DNA of 64,000 nucleotides from Entonaema liquescens (lineage: Eukaryota; Ascomycota; Sordariomycetes; Xylariales; Xylariaceae), in NCBI GenBank assembly GCA_902805475.1, contig CADCSX010000023.1, positions 1,922,001 to 1,986,000 on the forward strand, given 5' to 3'. Every line of letters begins with the position of its first letter. Within the stretch, counting starts at the first letter, position 1. The notes beneath the pieces were generated by a model that made no database searches, was not told where the DNA came from, and saw nothing but the letters and a program-made list of their open reading frames with translations. Below, piece by piece: positions 12,358 through 24,800 of this stretch. Position numbers and translations under genes: made by a program.

Positions 12358-13536
12358 ATGAACGGCAACGAACAAGCTCTACATACCGGATACCGTCAAG
12401 ATGGCACGGGGAAAGTTGGAATTCGTGATCGCATCGCCCATTTCACATGGGCCAATTTCGCCTGCACGCAGTCGACGGGCAGCATAGCGATCCTGCTCTC
12501 TATGACGCCGCACCAGTTCCACGGATTGCAGACAGCCGGAGCGGTAGTCTTCATCCTGAACATTGTGCTCTTTCTCCTATTCTGCGCGGCGATGCTCACG
12601 CGCTTCGTGCTGCACCCGCACATGCTCAAGCGGTCGTTCACGAACCCGCCGGAAGTCTTCTTCTTCGGCTCCTTCTGGCTGTCCATCGCAACCGCCATCA
12701 TGTGCATGCAGCGCTTCGGCGTGCCGCACACGGGGCCCTGGCTGCTCGTCGTTATCCGCGTCCTGTTCTGGATATACGCCGCCGGTACCCTGGTCTACAC
12801 CACCGCCGTCTGGGTGCTCGCCGCCGCCAAATCGCCCCTCAAGATGCTCCAGCTCAACCCCGCCGTCTTCCTCATGATCTTCAATACCATGCTCACCGGC
12901 ACCGTCGCCGGCTCCATCGCGCAGTCCCAGCCCCCGAACACAGACTCCCCATCCTGGTCGCGGGCGTCGCGTACCAGGGCCTCGGCTGGATCGTCAGCTC
13001 GCTCCTGCTCCCCTGGTTCGTAGGCGGACTCCTGCAGAACGGCCTCGGGGCCCCGACACCCGCCCGGGCCTCTTCATGCCCGTCGGCTCCGCCGCGTACA
13101 CCGTCGTCTCGCTGATCGGGTGCGCGCGCGCGGTGCCGCGGGGCTACGGGTTCGTCGCGCGGCACCCGGGCGCCGCGGACGTGCTGCCCGTGCTCGCGGC
13201 GTGGGTCGGGGTTTTCCTGTGGCTGTTTGCGTTCTGGCTGTTCGCGCTGGCGCTCGTCGCCAATCTCCCCCTGGTGCTCCCTGGTCGCCGCTGGCGCCGC
13301 GGATGCGCTTCACGCTGGCGTGGTGGGCGCTGGTGTTCCCCAACGTGGGGTTTACGCTTGCGACGGTCGTGGTGGGCGAGGAGGTGCAGTCGGACGCGAT
13401 ATTGTGGGTTGCGTCTGGTATGACGGGTTTGCTGGTTGCGGCGTGGTTGATGGATTTGGGATTGCATCTTAAGGCGTTGGTTACGGGGCAGATTATGTGG
13501 CCGGGGAAAGACGAAGATGTGTTGAAGGAGTCGTAG
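12358..13536 (+). CDS. C4-dicarboxylate/malic acid transporter (TDT family, Mae1-like), with three frame breaks
   Basis: TDT-family carriers (Mae1, SLAC1, Ssu1) have ten membrane helices; the Mae1 type takes up malate at the plasma membrane. The N-terminal block (FTWANFACTQSTGSIAILL, QFHGLQTAGAVVFILN) is Mae1-like rather than Ssu1-like. The coding trace runs through three frames: 12358 to ~12935, then IVSSLLLPWFVGGLLQNG, then VGSAAYTVVSLIGCARAV, then RMRFTLAWWALVFPNVGFTL to the stop at 13534-13536. Each switch equals loss of one base and can be placed in a C run: 12931-12935, 13051-13054 and 13279-13281. Allowing for these the product would be 393 aa, normal for the family, and no internal stop remains. 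No GT-AG introns explain the shifts. Third positions are strongly G/C, unlike the flanks. Either consensus errors in GC-rich DNA or a very young pseudogene; I favour the former. Confidence 0.8.
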
Positions 13537-15917
13537 AATTTTGATAGGAAGTTATTGAATAGACCTTGATAAGATAGTATGTACCTATGAGTTCTATACT
13601 ATGTACGAGCATTCGATAATATGATGTTGGAGATTTGGTGATCGTGGGTATGGCTCAGCGCAAAAGACTGGAGGGGTAAACCGACCGACACACGGGAGTG
13701 TACGCCGTGATACCCCCGTCGTCCCCGGATGGGACAATATAAGAATAATAGGCGCGGTAATATCCAACAGGAGAAAATACCAGACCAACCAAGCAAAGGG
13801 AAAACAGCGCTCCGTCGGCCCCGACCACATAGCTACCCAGCCCCAAGACCCGATAAATAATTTAGTTTACTTTAGTCGGGGTCGTATACTGCTCGCAGAT
13901 AGGTCTTATGAATGCGAGATTAGTGTAGGTACACTGTAATTACGGGTTCGAATAAATAAGGTTAATAGAAACGACCGCCTCCTTTGTTATGCGTCTCCCA
14001 GGCTGTTTATACCGTCCCAAGCTCTAGGTCGCCGTAGATAGAGGCGAGTTTGAAATAGGATCTAAGGGTGGGAGGGGGGGAGGATTATGTTGAGAGAGTG
14101 CCTTATATAGGCGCTTCGACTCCCCTAACATGTTTGTGTCGCCGTAAAGACTACGCCACCCCTTTAGCACGGTATACAGGGCTTAAAGGACAGCCTATGT
14201 ATGTTTAATGGATTATTGTGATGACATCTCCCCAGAATACCGCCCCCTGGGCCGAGCAAAAACGGAGTTCGAAGAAACGCCAGCTATAGATAGGTAAATG
14301 CTTGGAGTTGCTATTGAAATAGTCATGCATATAGCTTGTTTAGAGAAGCCAATATGAATGTTCTTGTGGGGAGAAAAGCAATAAAAGACCATTATGGTCA
14401 TCGTTGTATGCAGAATAACTTTTCGGCGTAAGCACCAGTCCGGATATCTCAATAGAAGAAGGCATATATTGGTAACAGGCATGCGTTTCTTTGGTATCCT
14501 CGACCGAATTAAATAAGGGGGGTGAAAGAATATTATAAGGACAGGATTGTGCTGTTCCGGGCGAGTTGGACGATACAAACGATCCAGATAGCATGGATAA
14601 ATTTGTTAAAGAAACCGGTCGAGATGTGGATAGGAAGGAGTCCTACAAAGCAGTGATATCGCTTAGAGGCAGTTTCTAGTCAAACAACTTAACGACATTG
14701 AGAACCAGGAGCTCTCTGACGGGACTGTGGTTTATTAAGTGTTCATATTGCGCCGACAGCGTATACAGCGTAGGGTACTCCTCAAGGAGTCACCTCAGCC
14801 ATGCATTGGAGGTTTGGCCTGAACTAATAGAATATAGGAAATAAGAAGGAAATAATAAATATTGTGGTTTGTAGTGTCGTTATATATAGGCATATCTAGA
14901 TGAGATGGATCTCGATGATAGGGTAGTTTATAAGATAACATATCAAATCGAACGCTTGGAGGAAAGGACTGGTTTTATGTATAAATTTGCCATAGGTATA
15001 GTGACAGCACGAAGGCTTTGAAGAGAAGCTTGCTGGCTAGCCCATGCCTGTCGTAACTACTTTGACTGATTGCCTACATAGATATACAAACACCCTGACT
15101 ACGCACCAAGCATCATGTCTTTGTCGTTACTGTGGATGAAGCAAACACATAAAAAGAGACAGCAAGACAGGCGGTATAGGTAGATGTTACTAGATATTAT
15201 GCGTGTAGAGCCATGCGGCTGCGGACTTCGACATGATGCTCGACCCCGTGTCTAGCAAGCAACAAAGAGAAGCCCAACTTCAACATCCGCGATAGGAGAT
15301 AAATTGTGATACCGCCATATTATTGATACGCCATTTATTTGTAGGTGGAGCACGTAAACCGAGGAGAAAGTTGGGTTTGAAAGTGACTTTAACCATCATA
15401 TCTTGCCTTGATCCAGCTGGAACGCAGCATATTGGACCCTTGTGTTCAAGAAGTCTAATATATATCTCGACACAGTAGACCCTGTGATGAAAAGAGTCGC
15501 AATTTTACCTTAAGTACCTATTCAATTTGGTTTGGTAAAAGACCTGTGCCTTACCGTAAGATAGTACCTAGAAGTATATTGCATGGTAACTAGAAGGTTT
15601 TAGATATTTAAGACTAAATGATGAAAATGTCTTCTATAGCTAGGTAGCTAGGTACTCTATGGTAGAAGCATATCTTCTACATCGTCGTCGAAGAAGGGCC
15701 AATTAGCAAGTTGCCGATCGCTCTAAAGGCTACCTAGAGTGGAGATCACATAGACATTCTACCATTCAACTTCACGAGATTTGGCGGAAAGGAGACACCT
15801 TTCTTTTCTTTTCGTCTGCGCTTGTACGGTTGGCGTACGTTGGACTTCACCTCCTGAGGTAAAAGTATCTTGACAGTGTAGCCAAATCTTGCTAATATTG
15901 TTTGGTTCGGCCCCTCT
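13537..15917. other. Gene-poor, AT-rich DNA
   Basis: No supported gene; open frames under 125 codons without domains. The short motif CTAGGTA/TAGCTAGG recurs (for example 15636-15660), as elsewhere in intergenic DNA of this window. Confidence 0.5.
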
Positions 15918-15942
15918 ATTAGGAGTAGGCATGCTCATTATG

Positions 15943-15964
15943 CGCATAATAGATCTATTATGCG
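15943..15964. repeat. 22-bp perfect palindrome, left copy
   Basis: Half-site CGCATAATAGA followed directly by its reverse complement. An identical copy lies at 16560-16581. Subterminal repeats of this kind bind hAT transposases in known elements; that role here is inferred. Confidence 0.85.
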
Positions 15965-16109
15965 ATATAATGTCATTATACGCTATTATGCGTATAATGC
16001 CATACAATTTGCGTATAATGCGTATGACTTAGCGAAAATTTCTTCGTGTATCGTACAACAACAATAACAATACCTATTTTGACCTAAAACACCCTCAGAT
16101 TTAATCGAA

Positions 16110-16421
16110 ATGCCTCCCAGAGACGATATTACGTTCAGTCAATTTACCCCTATCGATCAGGGCTCTTTAGTACAAAAACGGGCTGCTTGTAAGCATTGTA
16201 AGAAGGAGTTATGTGCTGGGTCAGGTTCATCCAACCTACGCCGCCATCTAGTCAACTATGCCTTATATCAAACGTATTTAAATCGACAAAGATCCGAATC
16301 GCCGTCTATTACCTCGTCTATTACCTCGTCTATTACCTCGTCTATTACCTCGTCTATTACCCCAGATAACGAGTCTACTAACCCGTATGTCCACAAGCTC
16401 AGCGCGTCATTTTACGTGTAA
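16110..16421 (+). CDS. BED-type zinc-finger fragment inside the hAT-like element, 103 aa
   Basis: Starts MPPRDDITFSQFTP and contains KRAACKHCKKELCAGSGSS then NLRRHL, the Cys-x2-Cys...His part of a BED finger (residues ~25-47). The expected last ligand (His or Cys three to five residues after the His) is not there: the sequence reads HLVNYALY. A single C-to-T change in CAT would give the TAT seen, so loss by a CpA-to-TpA mutation is possible. The finger is followed by a serine-rich stretch made by a 12-bp tandem repeat (SIT-S repeats) and the frame ends without any transposase or dimerisation domain. It may be a remnant of a transposase gene truncated in the element or a small DNA-binding protein; I cannot tell which. 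Confidence 0.6.
   Translation: MPPRDDITFSQFTPIDQGSLVQKRAACKHCKKELCAGSGSSNLRRHLVNYALYQTYLNRQRSESPSITSSITSSITSSITSSITPDNESTNPYVHKLSASFYV
16305..16361. repeat. 12-bp tandem repeat within the BED ORF
   Basis: Unit TCTATTACCTCG in four exact copies plus a partial fifth; the unit length is a multiple of three so the frame is kept, giving repeated SITS. Confidence 0.95.
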
Positions 16422-16559
16422 GACCCGTAATTGTAATTTTAATCTTATTAAATTCGTACATATATAACCTTAAAAAGCTTCAAACACGATACTTCAACAG
16501 TAAACTAGCCCCATTTTTATACTAGCGCGCCGGATAATCGGGGGTCCCATTCCGTTATG

Positions 16560-16581
16560 CGCATAATAGATCTATTATGCG
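16560..16581. repeat. 22-bp perfect palindrome, right copy
   Basis: Identical to 15943-15964; lies 60 bp from the right end of the hAT-like element, against 17 bp from the left end for the other copy. Confidence 0.85.
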
Positions 16582-18828
16582 CCATTATGTGTCATTATAC
16601 GGTATAATGCGTTATGCGCATAGTAAAAATAACATCTCTAATTAGGAGGCAGTCTTTCGATGTCAGGCATATGTCATGCATCGGTTGAGATGTCTAAATA
16701 TCCGATCTCCACACTATGTCGTGCCATGTCTGGGACATACAGCCTTAGTGAATTCAATCATGAAGCTATTATCAAGATGATGTCGTTGGACGGGAGTCTT
16801 GCGATTGGCCGAGCAGCGCGCATCTCACCGGCGTGTGTGGAGCCCAGACCGTGTTGCAAGGATCTTCTTCTTGGGTGTCTTAATACAGACAAGCCTGGGA
16901 TTTTTCTTCTTCCCTCCTACGGAAGAATCCGCGAGAAGGCTTAAGATTGACGGGCAGTTACATGGCTTCAGTCTTGAGGCCTTGGTCGGCCTCTTTTGTC
17001 CTCATGCTCCGGAGGATTTTTCACGTTTGACCATTCTCTCGGTAGCTCCGTTTGACTGGGAAGCCCTGGTAGATCTAGATCGTGGGGGTTCGTTTCAGAC
17101 CCGGCACGTATGTATGCTTGCTGTGCCAACATACCTTAGGGAAAGGCGTGGTGTAAATGTAGCGAGTGAAGGATCCAACATGCTTTCTCCGTTTGTGCCG
17201 TGGGAGTAAACGATCACGATCATGAATGGGAAAGGGTTTGCTAGCTGACCCGATATCCACTCACTGGCAGCTCACAATCCAGCAATCAGATCAGCTGGAT
17301 CAACTCCTCTGGGTATTGTACACACTTACATTAGAGGCACAGTTAGTTTGGCAGATAAACTGCATGTCGAATTTGACTCACCTCCACTTATCACGGCTCG
17401 CTAGGAAGGATTCCGTGCAACGGTCCGCGTTGTAGTATGCATGTGTGAGGCACGTCGTTCGCCAATCATACGCTTTATACTGATTAATTCCGAAGCGGCT
17501 TGGAAAGACAACCTGCGTTTGTTCGTACCTAAGTGTATGGATGGGTATGTGGTTCCAGTTCCGTCTGTGTGATCGTCACGATTCCCGAAATATCCTGCTT
17601 GTAGGGCTATCTAGGTAGGGAGAGGACTTGGGAAAGTCAGTCAGTTTCACAGACGAAAATCATCAGCCTATACTACGTTATGTCGTGGGGCAATCCAACG
17701 GGTGCTCGGTCGTTGAGACTTTGGCATTTACTTATTCCGATCCCCACATGTCCCACAACCTGTCAAGCTTGTTCGAATTTTCGGGTCATAGATCTCTGGT
17801 TGCGCTATGGCGTCGCCTGATTTTTCCATGCCATCGTGGTGCGAGTGCGAATGTGCAACGTCATGTCTACTCTATTTAAGCCTCTAACGCATAGCGATGC
17901 CATGGTATGACATGCTGTTGTGTTCCACGAAATGCTCGGTTATCTGCTGAAGGGACCAGATCATGACCCAGGTGGGTGGATGGATCTTTTGGAGATATGA
18001 ATAGCGATGCACGGGGATGTGATGTACGCCTTGTCTGCAGTTGAGGACTGCTTACCCAAGCCTTTGTAAGAGCCCGGTCAAGCAAACATTATCATGCTTA
18101 ACTAAGAAGCCGAGATCGCGTCAAAGAAGAATTGCTCCGAGGTCATGACTCTAGATGTTGAACATCTCGACGCTCGAGCAGGGTTCTCCCTGCTAGAACC
18201 GCCTCGTTTTGGTTTGCCCTGTGCTCTGACTCTTAGCTGTCTCGGGTACAACCCGCGGACTTCAGTAAAAGGGTCTGAAGGGTCTGAAGGGTCCAGAGTC
18301 TATCTAAGAGCGAACTGTCAGAATCTGGTTTGCTTGCTTCCTAGTTGTACTATAGGCAATGTAGCTGTGGCATGGTCTAATTGTTAGTAAATATGTAACA
18401 TCCGGATATCCTATAGGCTACTTGGTTCTTAGATGTTAGATGCTAGCTCCAGGAAGATGAAAGATCCTCATATCTCTCTACCCAAATGTGACAGGTTTTT
18501 GGGTAGAGTAACCTCGTGGGAGGTGTTGCGAGCATGGGATTTGGCAGGGGTTCAAGAGTTGGGATTTGGTAGCATAGACTGTAATTTTGTAGTATCCCAA
18601 GTGGGACGTTTCTCGCGGCCCAGCTCGTCACTGTCGTAGTGCACAAGATTAAGGGCTTTAAAGAGTAGACGCAAACCGACAGAAACGGTAATTATTTCGC
18701 GAGCGCAGACCGACTCTTTGAATGCTTCCCATTTCTTGGTAATTTCTGCAGCATAATCCTGTTATTTGGTGTCTTCTAGTAAAATTGAGGCTTAAGACTA
18801 CCATGCTATGGGAGTCTTGTGATCCTGT

Positions 18829-18882
18829 AGAAAGGGAGGGGCCCTTGGCCTTTCGGCTTTTCAGCTTTCCCCTCCCTTTTCT
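18829..18882. repeat. Imperfect inverted repeat, purine/pyrimidine hairpin
   Basis: Left arm AGAAAGGGAGGGG (18829-18841) and right arm CCCCTCCCTTTTCT (18869-18882) pair over 13 bp with one extra T, around a 27-nt loop. Confidence 0.7.
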
Positions 18883-20575
18883 AGTTCAGACTTGTGTGTA
18901 TCTTAAAGAAAGCTTCGGCGATAGGACTTCATGTGGACTTCCACGCTTGAGTTAGGTCAGGTTACTTAAACAGACTAACAAGTTCGAGACTTGACAAGGA
19001 AGGTTGGAAAGTTATTCAGCACGTGTTAAGATTTCGCTTTACTATCTTTGGATTAACTAAAGCATGCCGGATTCCACTCAGCTTGCCAATCGAGGCTTAC
19101 AATGGGTTTGTTTAGTTCACCTATTAGAAGTGGGATTTTCCTGTTCTGTCGAGATCGAGGGGTAGAAACAACGCACGATGAGTTCATCTGATGGATTCGA
19201 GCTGAAATAAATAAGCTAAAGTATACCTAAAAGACACTACTGCGTGAAATTCCGCGAGAGCGACGCTATTCCTGCGGACGCACGTCGGTGGTAAGGGGAA
19301 TTTGGTTGCAGGTCTCCTGGTTGCTTTATTGATCGGAGACTGATGAGGATCAACCATACAGGTTCTATGTACCTAGGCAGTTGATCGATTACTACGTTAT
19401 CAAGCCCTTAGGATCGTGTCATGGATGGGGAAGTACTAATCCTGCGCCTCTATTTCTTCCCTCTCGCTACGCTTCCTTTTCTTACCAATGACAACGAGAC
19501 CACACATTTCGTACTGCATGCTTTCTAAAATGGGGCCAAATCAGATTCGGTTTCGTTCTCTAGTGCTCACGAGGGACGAGGCGTAAAGTTAATTACTTTG
19601 ATGTACGTGGCTAGTAATCAGCTGAGTCCCCTAATACCTTTTTATATATATCCCTTACAGTATAATATATTATAGGCATAATAGGGTTAGACCTGAAGAT
19701 GGGATCCGAGCAGTGCGATGTGTACATAGTAGAGATCGAACCGCACCTGATGTAAAGAACCAACAGCTAGGCAACTCAGTAGTTTACTCGACGAACCACC
19801 GATCCAAGATCGGTCTTTGCCCCTGGTGATCTTGAAGTTTCTAAGCCTATAGGTTCATCGTGATAATGCCAGCCTAACCTGTTCCTAACCTGTTCCTGGG
19901 AGCGACTAATCAAGATGTACGGCATCATGCTGGATAGTCGGATTAGGTGGTCCAATTACACATAGGCGATCCGCATTTCTTGTCTTGGATAGTCAGCGTA
20001 GTACATGTGTAGAGTATATACAACCTGACAATAAAGAAAAACTTCAAACCAATGCAGTTATATATATAGCACGTTGGTTGTCTCGGCGCATTAACCTATG
20101 AGATGTTCATGAATCGAGTAGAACATCTACTCAGTACCTAGACACGCAACGTACCTTTCGAGATCGTCGGTATTTGGTTGGATCGAAAGGCGTTGACTCT
20201 GTCGCATTTACATTGAAAAAGGTCATGGCGAGTCTGCGCTGTTGGATTGCATAAAACGACCAAGCAATATTAAATGTGCACCAGAGCGAAGGAAATGATG
20301 TCAATTCTCCGTAAACGGTTAGATGCTCACACTTTAGGCAATGCCTCTAAATACTTCCCCGCGGTGTCGAGTCTTTCTAAATTTGATTTTGTACTGCCCC
20401 TCAAACGTCATAACCTAGAGGAAGATGAATATGGATATTAGTTTAGAGGGCGATCATGAACTGTGAGTAGGTATGGATGGTCCAGACTAATACATAGAAG
20501 TAAGTAGTTATCTTTTACTAGATTCGGGGTTTGCCCGGCTGTGGGACCACATCGTCAGCATGGGAGGAATTTGAG

Positions 20576-20922
20576 AAAAAAAAAAAAAAAAAAAAAGATC
20601 AGACGGACGGGCCAATGCAAGCGAAAGGCAACGTGCTGGATCATCAATAATATCCTGCATGACCCGACTTGCAGCACTTTAACAATGGGGAACTTCCTGC
20701 AGAACCGGTGCCGAGTACAGGATATGTCACTCGGATATAATTATATAATGTAAAGAAAAATGTGACATTACCAATGATGAAGTTGTTTTTATTTTTGTCA
20801 GTTTTAATAGATATCATTTAGGAAAAAAAAAAAAGGTGATGGTAAATAGATACATCGTCTGGTATGTGATGAGATTTGAATGAGATTTGATCAATGGACA
20901 ACGCTAAAAAAAAAAAAAAAAA
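20576..20922. repeat. Cluster of three A-tracts
   Basis: Runs of 21 A (20576-20596), 12 A (20823-20834) and 17 A (20906-20922) within 350 bp. Could mark retroposed sequence ends; no target duplication is evident. Confidence 0.6.
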
Positions 20923-21894
20923 GTCTTGTCTAATAAATCTGCAAGTCTGCAAGTCTTGCGGAAAGAACCCGTCTCGAGTTCTTTTCTTCTTTAGACTGGA
21001 AGTGTAGACTGGAAGTGTCCGTGCTAATGCACCTGTAAGTTCTTCTTATTGCAGGGGTTAATAGACCAGCCACAGTAAATTGCAGTTGAACCGTGCGTGG
21101 CTATTGGACGAATGGCACCATCTTTTAAGGCAGACCCCCTGTACTAACTTCCCTGCTTAAAGCCTGGGCTTGCCTGGGCTGCTTGGGTCGGCACCTGAGG
21201 CCAGTGCACCCGTCTTCATTTTGGCAGGCATCTGCAGGCATCTTTAGTTGCAGTCATAATTGCCTAACCAATCAAAGTCGGAGCGACCGGCCTGCAGCAA
21301 GTAATCGGTTCCCCCCCAAACCTTGTAAAGCATAGGAAAGCCCCAGGATGTCCAATGTCCCATTATCCCATTATCCCATTATTCCATGTCCTAAATCTGT
21401 GTGTCCCAAGTCCCAAAGATACTTCTGCCATCTCGAGCCCCGGTAAACTCTCCTTCATTCACCAGTCAACTGCCACGCCGTTGTCCAACCGGACCACACC
21501 CAATTGACTTTCGTCGCATTCACGACTCACAAAGGGGGACGGTATTGGGGCGTCGCGACATTTGGGTCTTGGGCCATTGGCAACTGGCGTGCTTGTTAAA
21601 CAGATATTACATCACGACTTCACACAAATACCCGACCCGTCACGAATACGAAGCTCTACACTACGTTCTACACGAGGAATAAAAGGTCTAGATGATGTTT
21701 GGAGCGCGTGTGCGAAGCACCTCCTAAGATCTTACAGCATCTAGCTTGCGGTCAACTTCAAATAATTTTCCCGGGAGAAGGGTTTACATATCATTCTTGT
21801 GGATCCGATCCATCGACTTCTTTTTCGACCTTCAATGCATCCGTCTGTTGTTGTTGGATTTAGCAGGTTTAGATCTGCTGCGCAGTAGAAAGAA

Positions 21895-24800
21895 ATGGAG
21901 GTGGAAACTCAAGGTTTGCGCCCGCCACTGCAGAAACGGTCGAATCTTAGCCTCTTCCAATCCTCGCAAGCCAACTCTTCGAAGACCAAGAAATTACCCA
22001 AGGCCGTAACTCGAGATTCAAAGTTCGGAAAGTCACCACTCGGCGGGCAAAGCGGCAAGGTCGGAGGATCTAAAGTGCGCATACCTGGTATAACTGGTTC
22101 GAAACCGTTGGTACCGGCGGGCGAGAGGAGGTCTGGAGGTCATGATGGAAAGGCGAAACGGGATACCGACGGCGACAAGTGGAATATAACCCCGGATGGA
22201 GGTTCAGCTGGTCGGGAGGGAAGACATTTTACTGTGGCTAACGTGGGTAATGGCGGAAAAATATTTTTAAGGTATGTGTAGCTCGGATGTGTAAGTGATG
22301 ATGCTGTACTGATTACGGAAACTGGAATAGGCCTACCATACGGCCCGCAAACCAGAGATACCCGCAACCCAACTTCGTATTCCCGGCCACGCCACCAAGT
22401 ACAGCAGGTTTAGATGCTTTAGTCCAGAAGAAAAAAGCACCCGAAGAAAACAGCGAGCTGCTTAGTAGCCAGTGGACTCCCACCCCCTTGACCGATTCCT
22501 CATCGCCTGGTGTTGTAAGGAAGAAGGCTTATTTCGACTTAAAGACACCGAAGAACCGAAGTCGGCGTGCTATGTCTGATTCGACGATTCATGGCGCGAG
22601 TATAGCACAGGAGGGTGAAGCAGGGGTCTTCAAGGTGATCATATCGAAACCACAGGATGGGTCGAGGTCGAAAACCGCTGAAGATTTAGGTCGGGACCAG
22701 AGTCCGCTACTACAAGTTTCTATTCCTTCATGGAAGCTGGGTACCCCAAGGTTTACTCTGAGGGGAACGCCTCTGATTCGAGGCTCGTCCTATGCCCCGA
22801 CTGAGGAGTTTCGTTCGAGCAATGCGTCATTTTTCCGACCATCAATGCGCGATCTGAATTCGCTACACCCGGATTCCATAGATAGCATTAGGCAAAGGGC
22901 AAGCTCTACGCCTCATATTCACTTACCATCGCCGGGTTTGCTTAGTCCTACCACCATCACTGCACCACGATATCCTCACCCTCCAGTTCGATCGACGTAT
23001 CTCTCCACGCACCAGGCTATTGAACCTTCAATGTTTGACTCGCTCACTTTTAAACCAGCCTGTGATGATCGCTCAATTGTCCGCTATTCGTCTACCACAG
23101 GCGCCGTAACGGCCGCTACGCCTCCACGGCTAGTCGCTGAAATCACCTCTCCTAGTTTCCTCGACTATGAACTAATATCGGACTTCTTCCTCACATTCCG
23201 CGCTTTTATCGATACAAAAGACCTGCTCCGCATGTTGGTTGCTAGGCTTCGATGGGCCGTGTCTCGAGACGACGAGATAGGAATGGTAGTTAGAGTGAGA
23301 ACTTTTGTTGCTATGAGGCACTGGATATTAAATTACTTTGTCGACGACTTCGTTGTGGATTATCACCTCCGCGTAATGTTTTGCAACCTCATCAACGACT
23401 TTGTCGAGGAGCTATCTCACGATGAGAAGGGACGGAAAGTTCAGTTAAAGATCCTCGCAGAGCTAAAGAAATGTTGGAGACGTGTATGTACGCAATTTTG
23501 GGATGGCCCGGAATTTGACTCATCGCTGGGTCCCGATATACCTATCGCGCCGGGTGGAATCGCTGGTCATCGAGATCCCAGTCTAGACCCTAGTTTCTGG
23601 GAAACTGACTCCGAGGACCCGCCTCAGATATACGATGTGTCTCTCAGGGAGGATGATCTCCAGTCCGAAAATAGCTTCTACGCGGATGTATCCAAGGCAG
23701 GCCACATTGACTCGATTTTACTAGGTGGAGTACGTCCAGACACGCCGGAAGAGGAGCGGTTCACCGAATTGCGAAGGAGACAGACATCGCCGATCAGTAT
23801 TGCAAGCCTCGATGTGGTCTCTTGTTCATTCCCAACCAAGGCATTTCGGATGGCCGACCCGAATTCGAGTTCCACCCTTGCTGCCCATCCTGTTGATCCC
23901 AGCTCAATCTATACCAATGCGGATCCTGTTGCTCCTACTCCGCGTGCTTTGACAGGAAAGCGTGTTAGACCTCACACTTCTCATAGACGCAACAACAGCC
24001 TTACAGATTCGCTCCGAGAACACAGCCCAGCTACCGAAAAACTTCTTTACAAGAACGCGGAATTCCTGTTAACTGTGCCATATGTTGGGAGTCTTGTTCG
24101 AGGAAATGTTTTGCCTCCCACCCAAGCTTTCGTCGAGGTGGACCCCCCGAGTCCATGGGGAACAGCACGCCAAACTACCGTCTTCCAACCTCACCAGACC
24201 GAAGGGCCAAAGGCAAAAGGCTCTGGCTCGGCAATGTCAGGACAGGGAATGAGGAAACTGATCGGTGGTGTTCGTAGGGCTTTAAGTATGAGAGCCCAAG
24301 GAGCTATACCGACTCACGGGAATTTTATGGACATCGCACCTATTGGACCTCGGGGTGCTACAACCAACAGGGTTCCAGGAACGGCAGTCGTACCACAAGC
24401 ACGGGCGCCTCGTCCAAATGGTGCTTCTGCGCCCGTGCGTATCGACGTTCTTGGCGCTACAATAGCTGAAGATTTCAAGAAAGCTGTGCGAGAGGATGCC
24501 ATTATCGAAGAGGCGACCGATGACGGCCATATCGGTGATGTTAGTGATCCTATCGAATACTCACCGGCTCATTTGGACTCTTCATTTGAACTCAAGCGTA
24601 CAAGTGACGGTGCAATCACGGCGGGCAGCAAGTCTATAGTTATTGTGGATGGAACCCTACCTGGAGACTACCCAACTATGACTGGCGCTTTGACAGCTTG
24701 GAACCCCTCCGTTGAAGCCTTTGCAGAGAGCATGATAAGAGCCGGCGGTGCCGATCTAACGCCACCGACTACGCCGCCCGGACAAGCAGTGCATGGCGGT

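Larger units (their letters stand above)
15918..16648. mobile_element. hAT-like non-autonomous element with 8-bp target-site duplication
   Basis: The 8-bp sequence ATTAGGAG occurs exactly at 15918-15925 and 16641-16648. Between them lies a 715-bp element (15926-16640) starting TAGGCATGCTCATTATGC and ending in CATCTCTA. The right end read backwards starts TAGAGATGTTA and then reaches TATGCGCATAA, like the left end (TAG-x2-ATG, then TATGCGCATAA), so the ends are imperfect inverted repeats. An 8-bp duplication and TAG-type ends fit the hAT superfamily. Both subterminal regions are packed with CATTATAC/CGTATAATGC motifs and each holds the same 22-bp palindrome. The single ORF encodes a BED-type zinc-finger fragment, the N-terminal module of hAT transposases, and no catalytic domain is present. 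Excision or mobility would need a transposase from elsewhere. Confidence 0.75.
16649..21894. other. Long gene-poor region
   Basis: More than 5 kb without a gene I can support. The longest frame (16799-17209, 136 codons) has no recognisable domain. Contents: a GC-rich hairpin at 18829-18882, three A-tracts at 20576-20922, short direct repeats such as CCCATTAT x3 near 21360. The last part is presumably the RasGEF promoter and leader. Could be decayed repeats; I see no clear element boundaries. Confidence 0.5.

Noticed and set aside
16799..17209. 136-codon plus-strand ORF right of the hAT-like element
   Set aside because: No domain, no splice partners and mixed codon use; not enough to call a gene.
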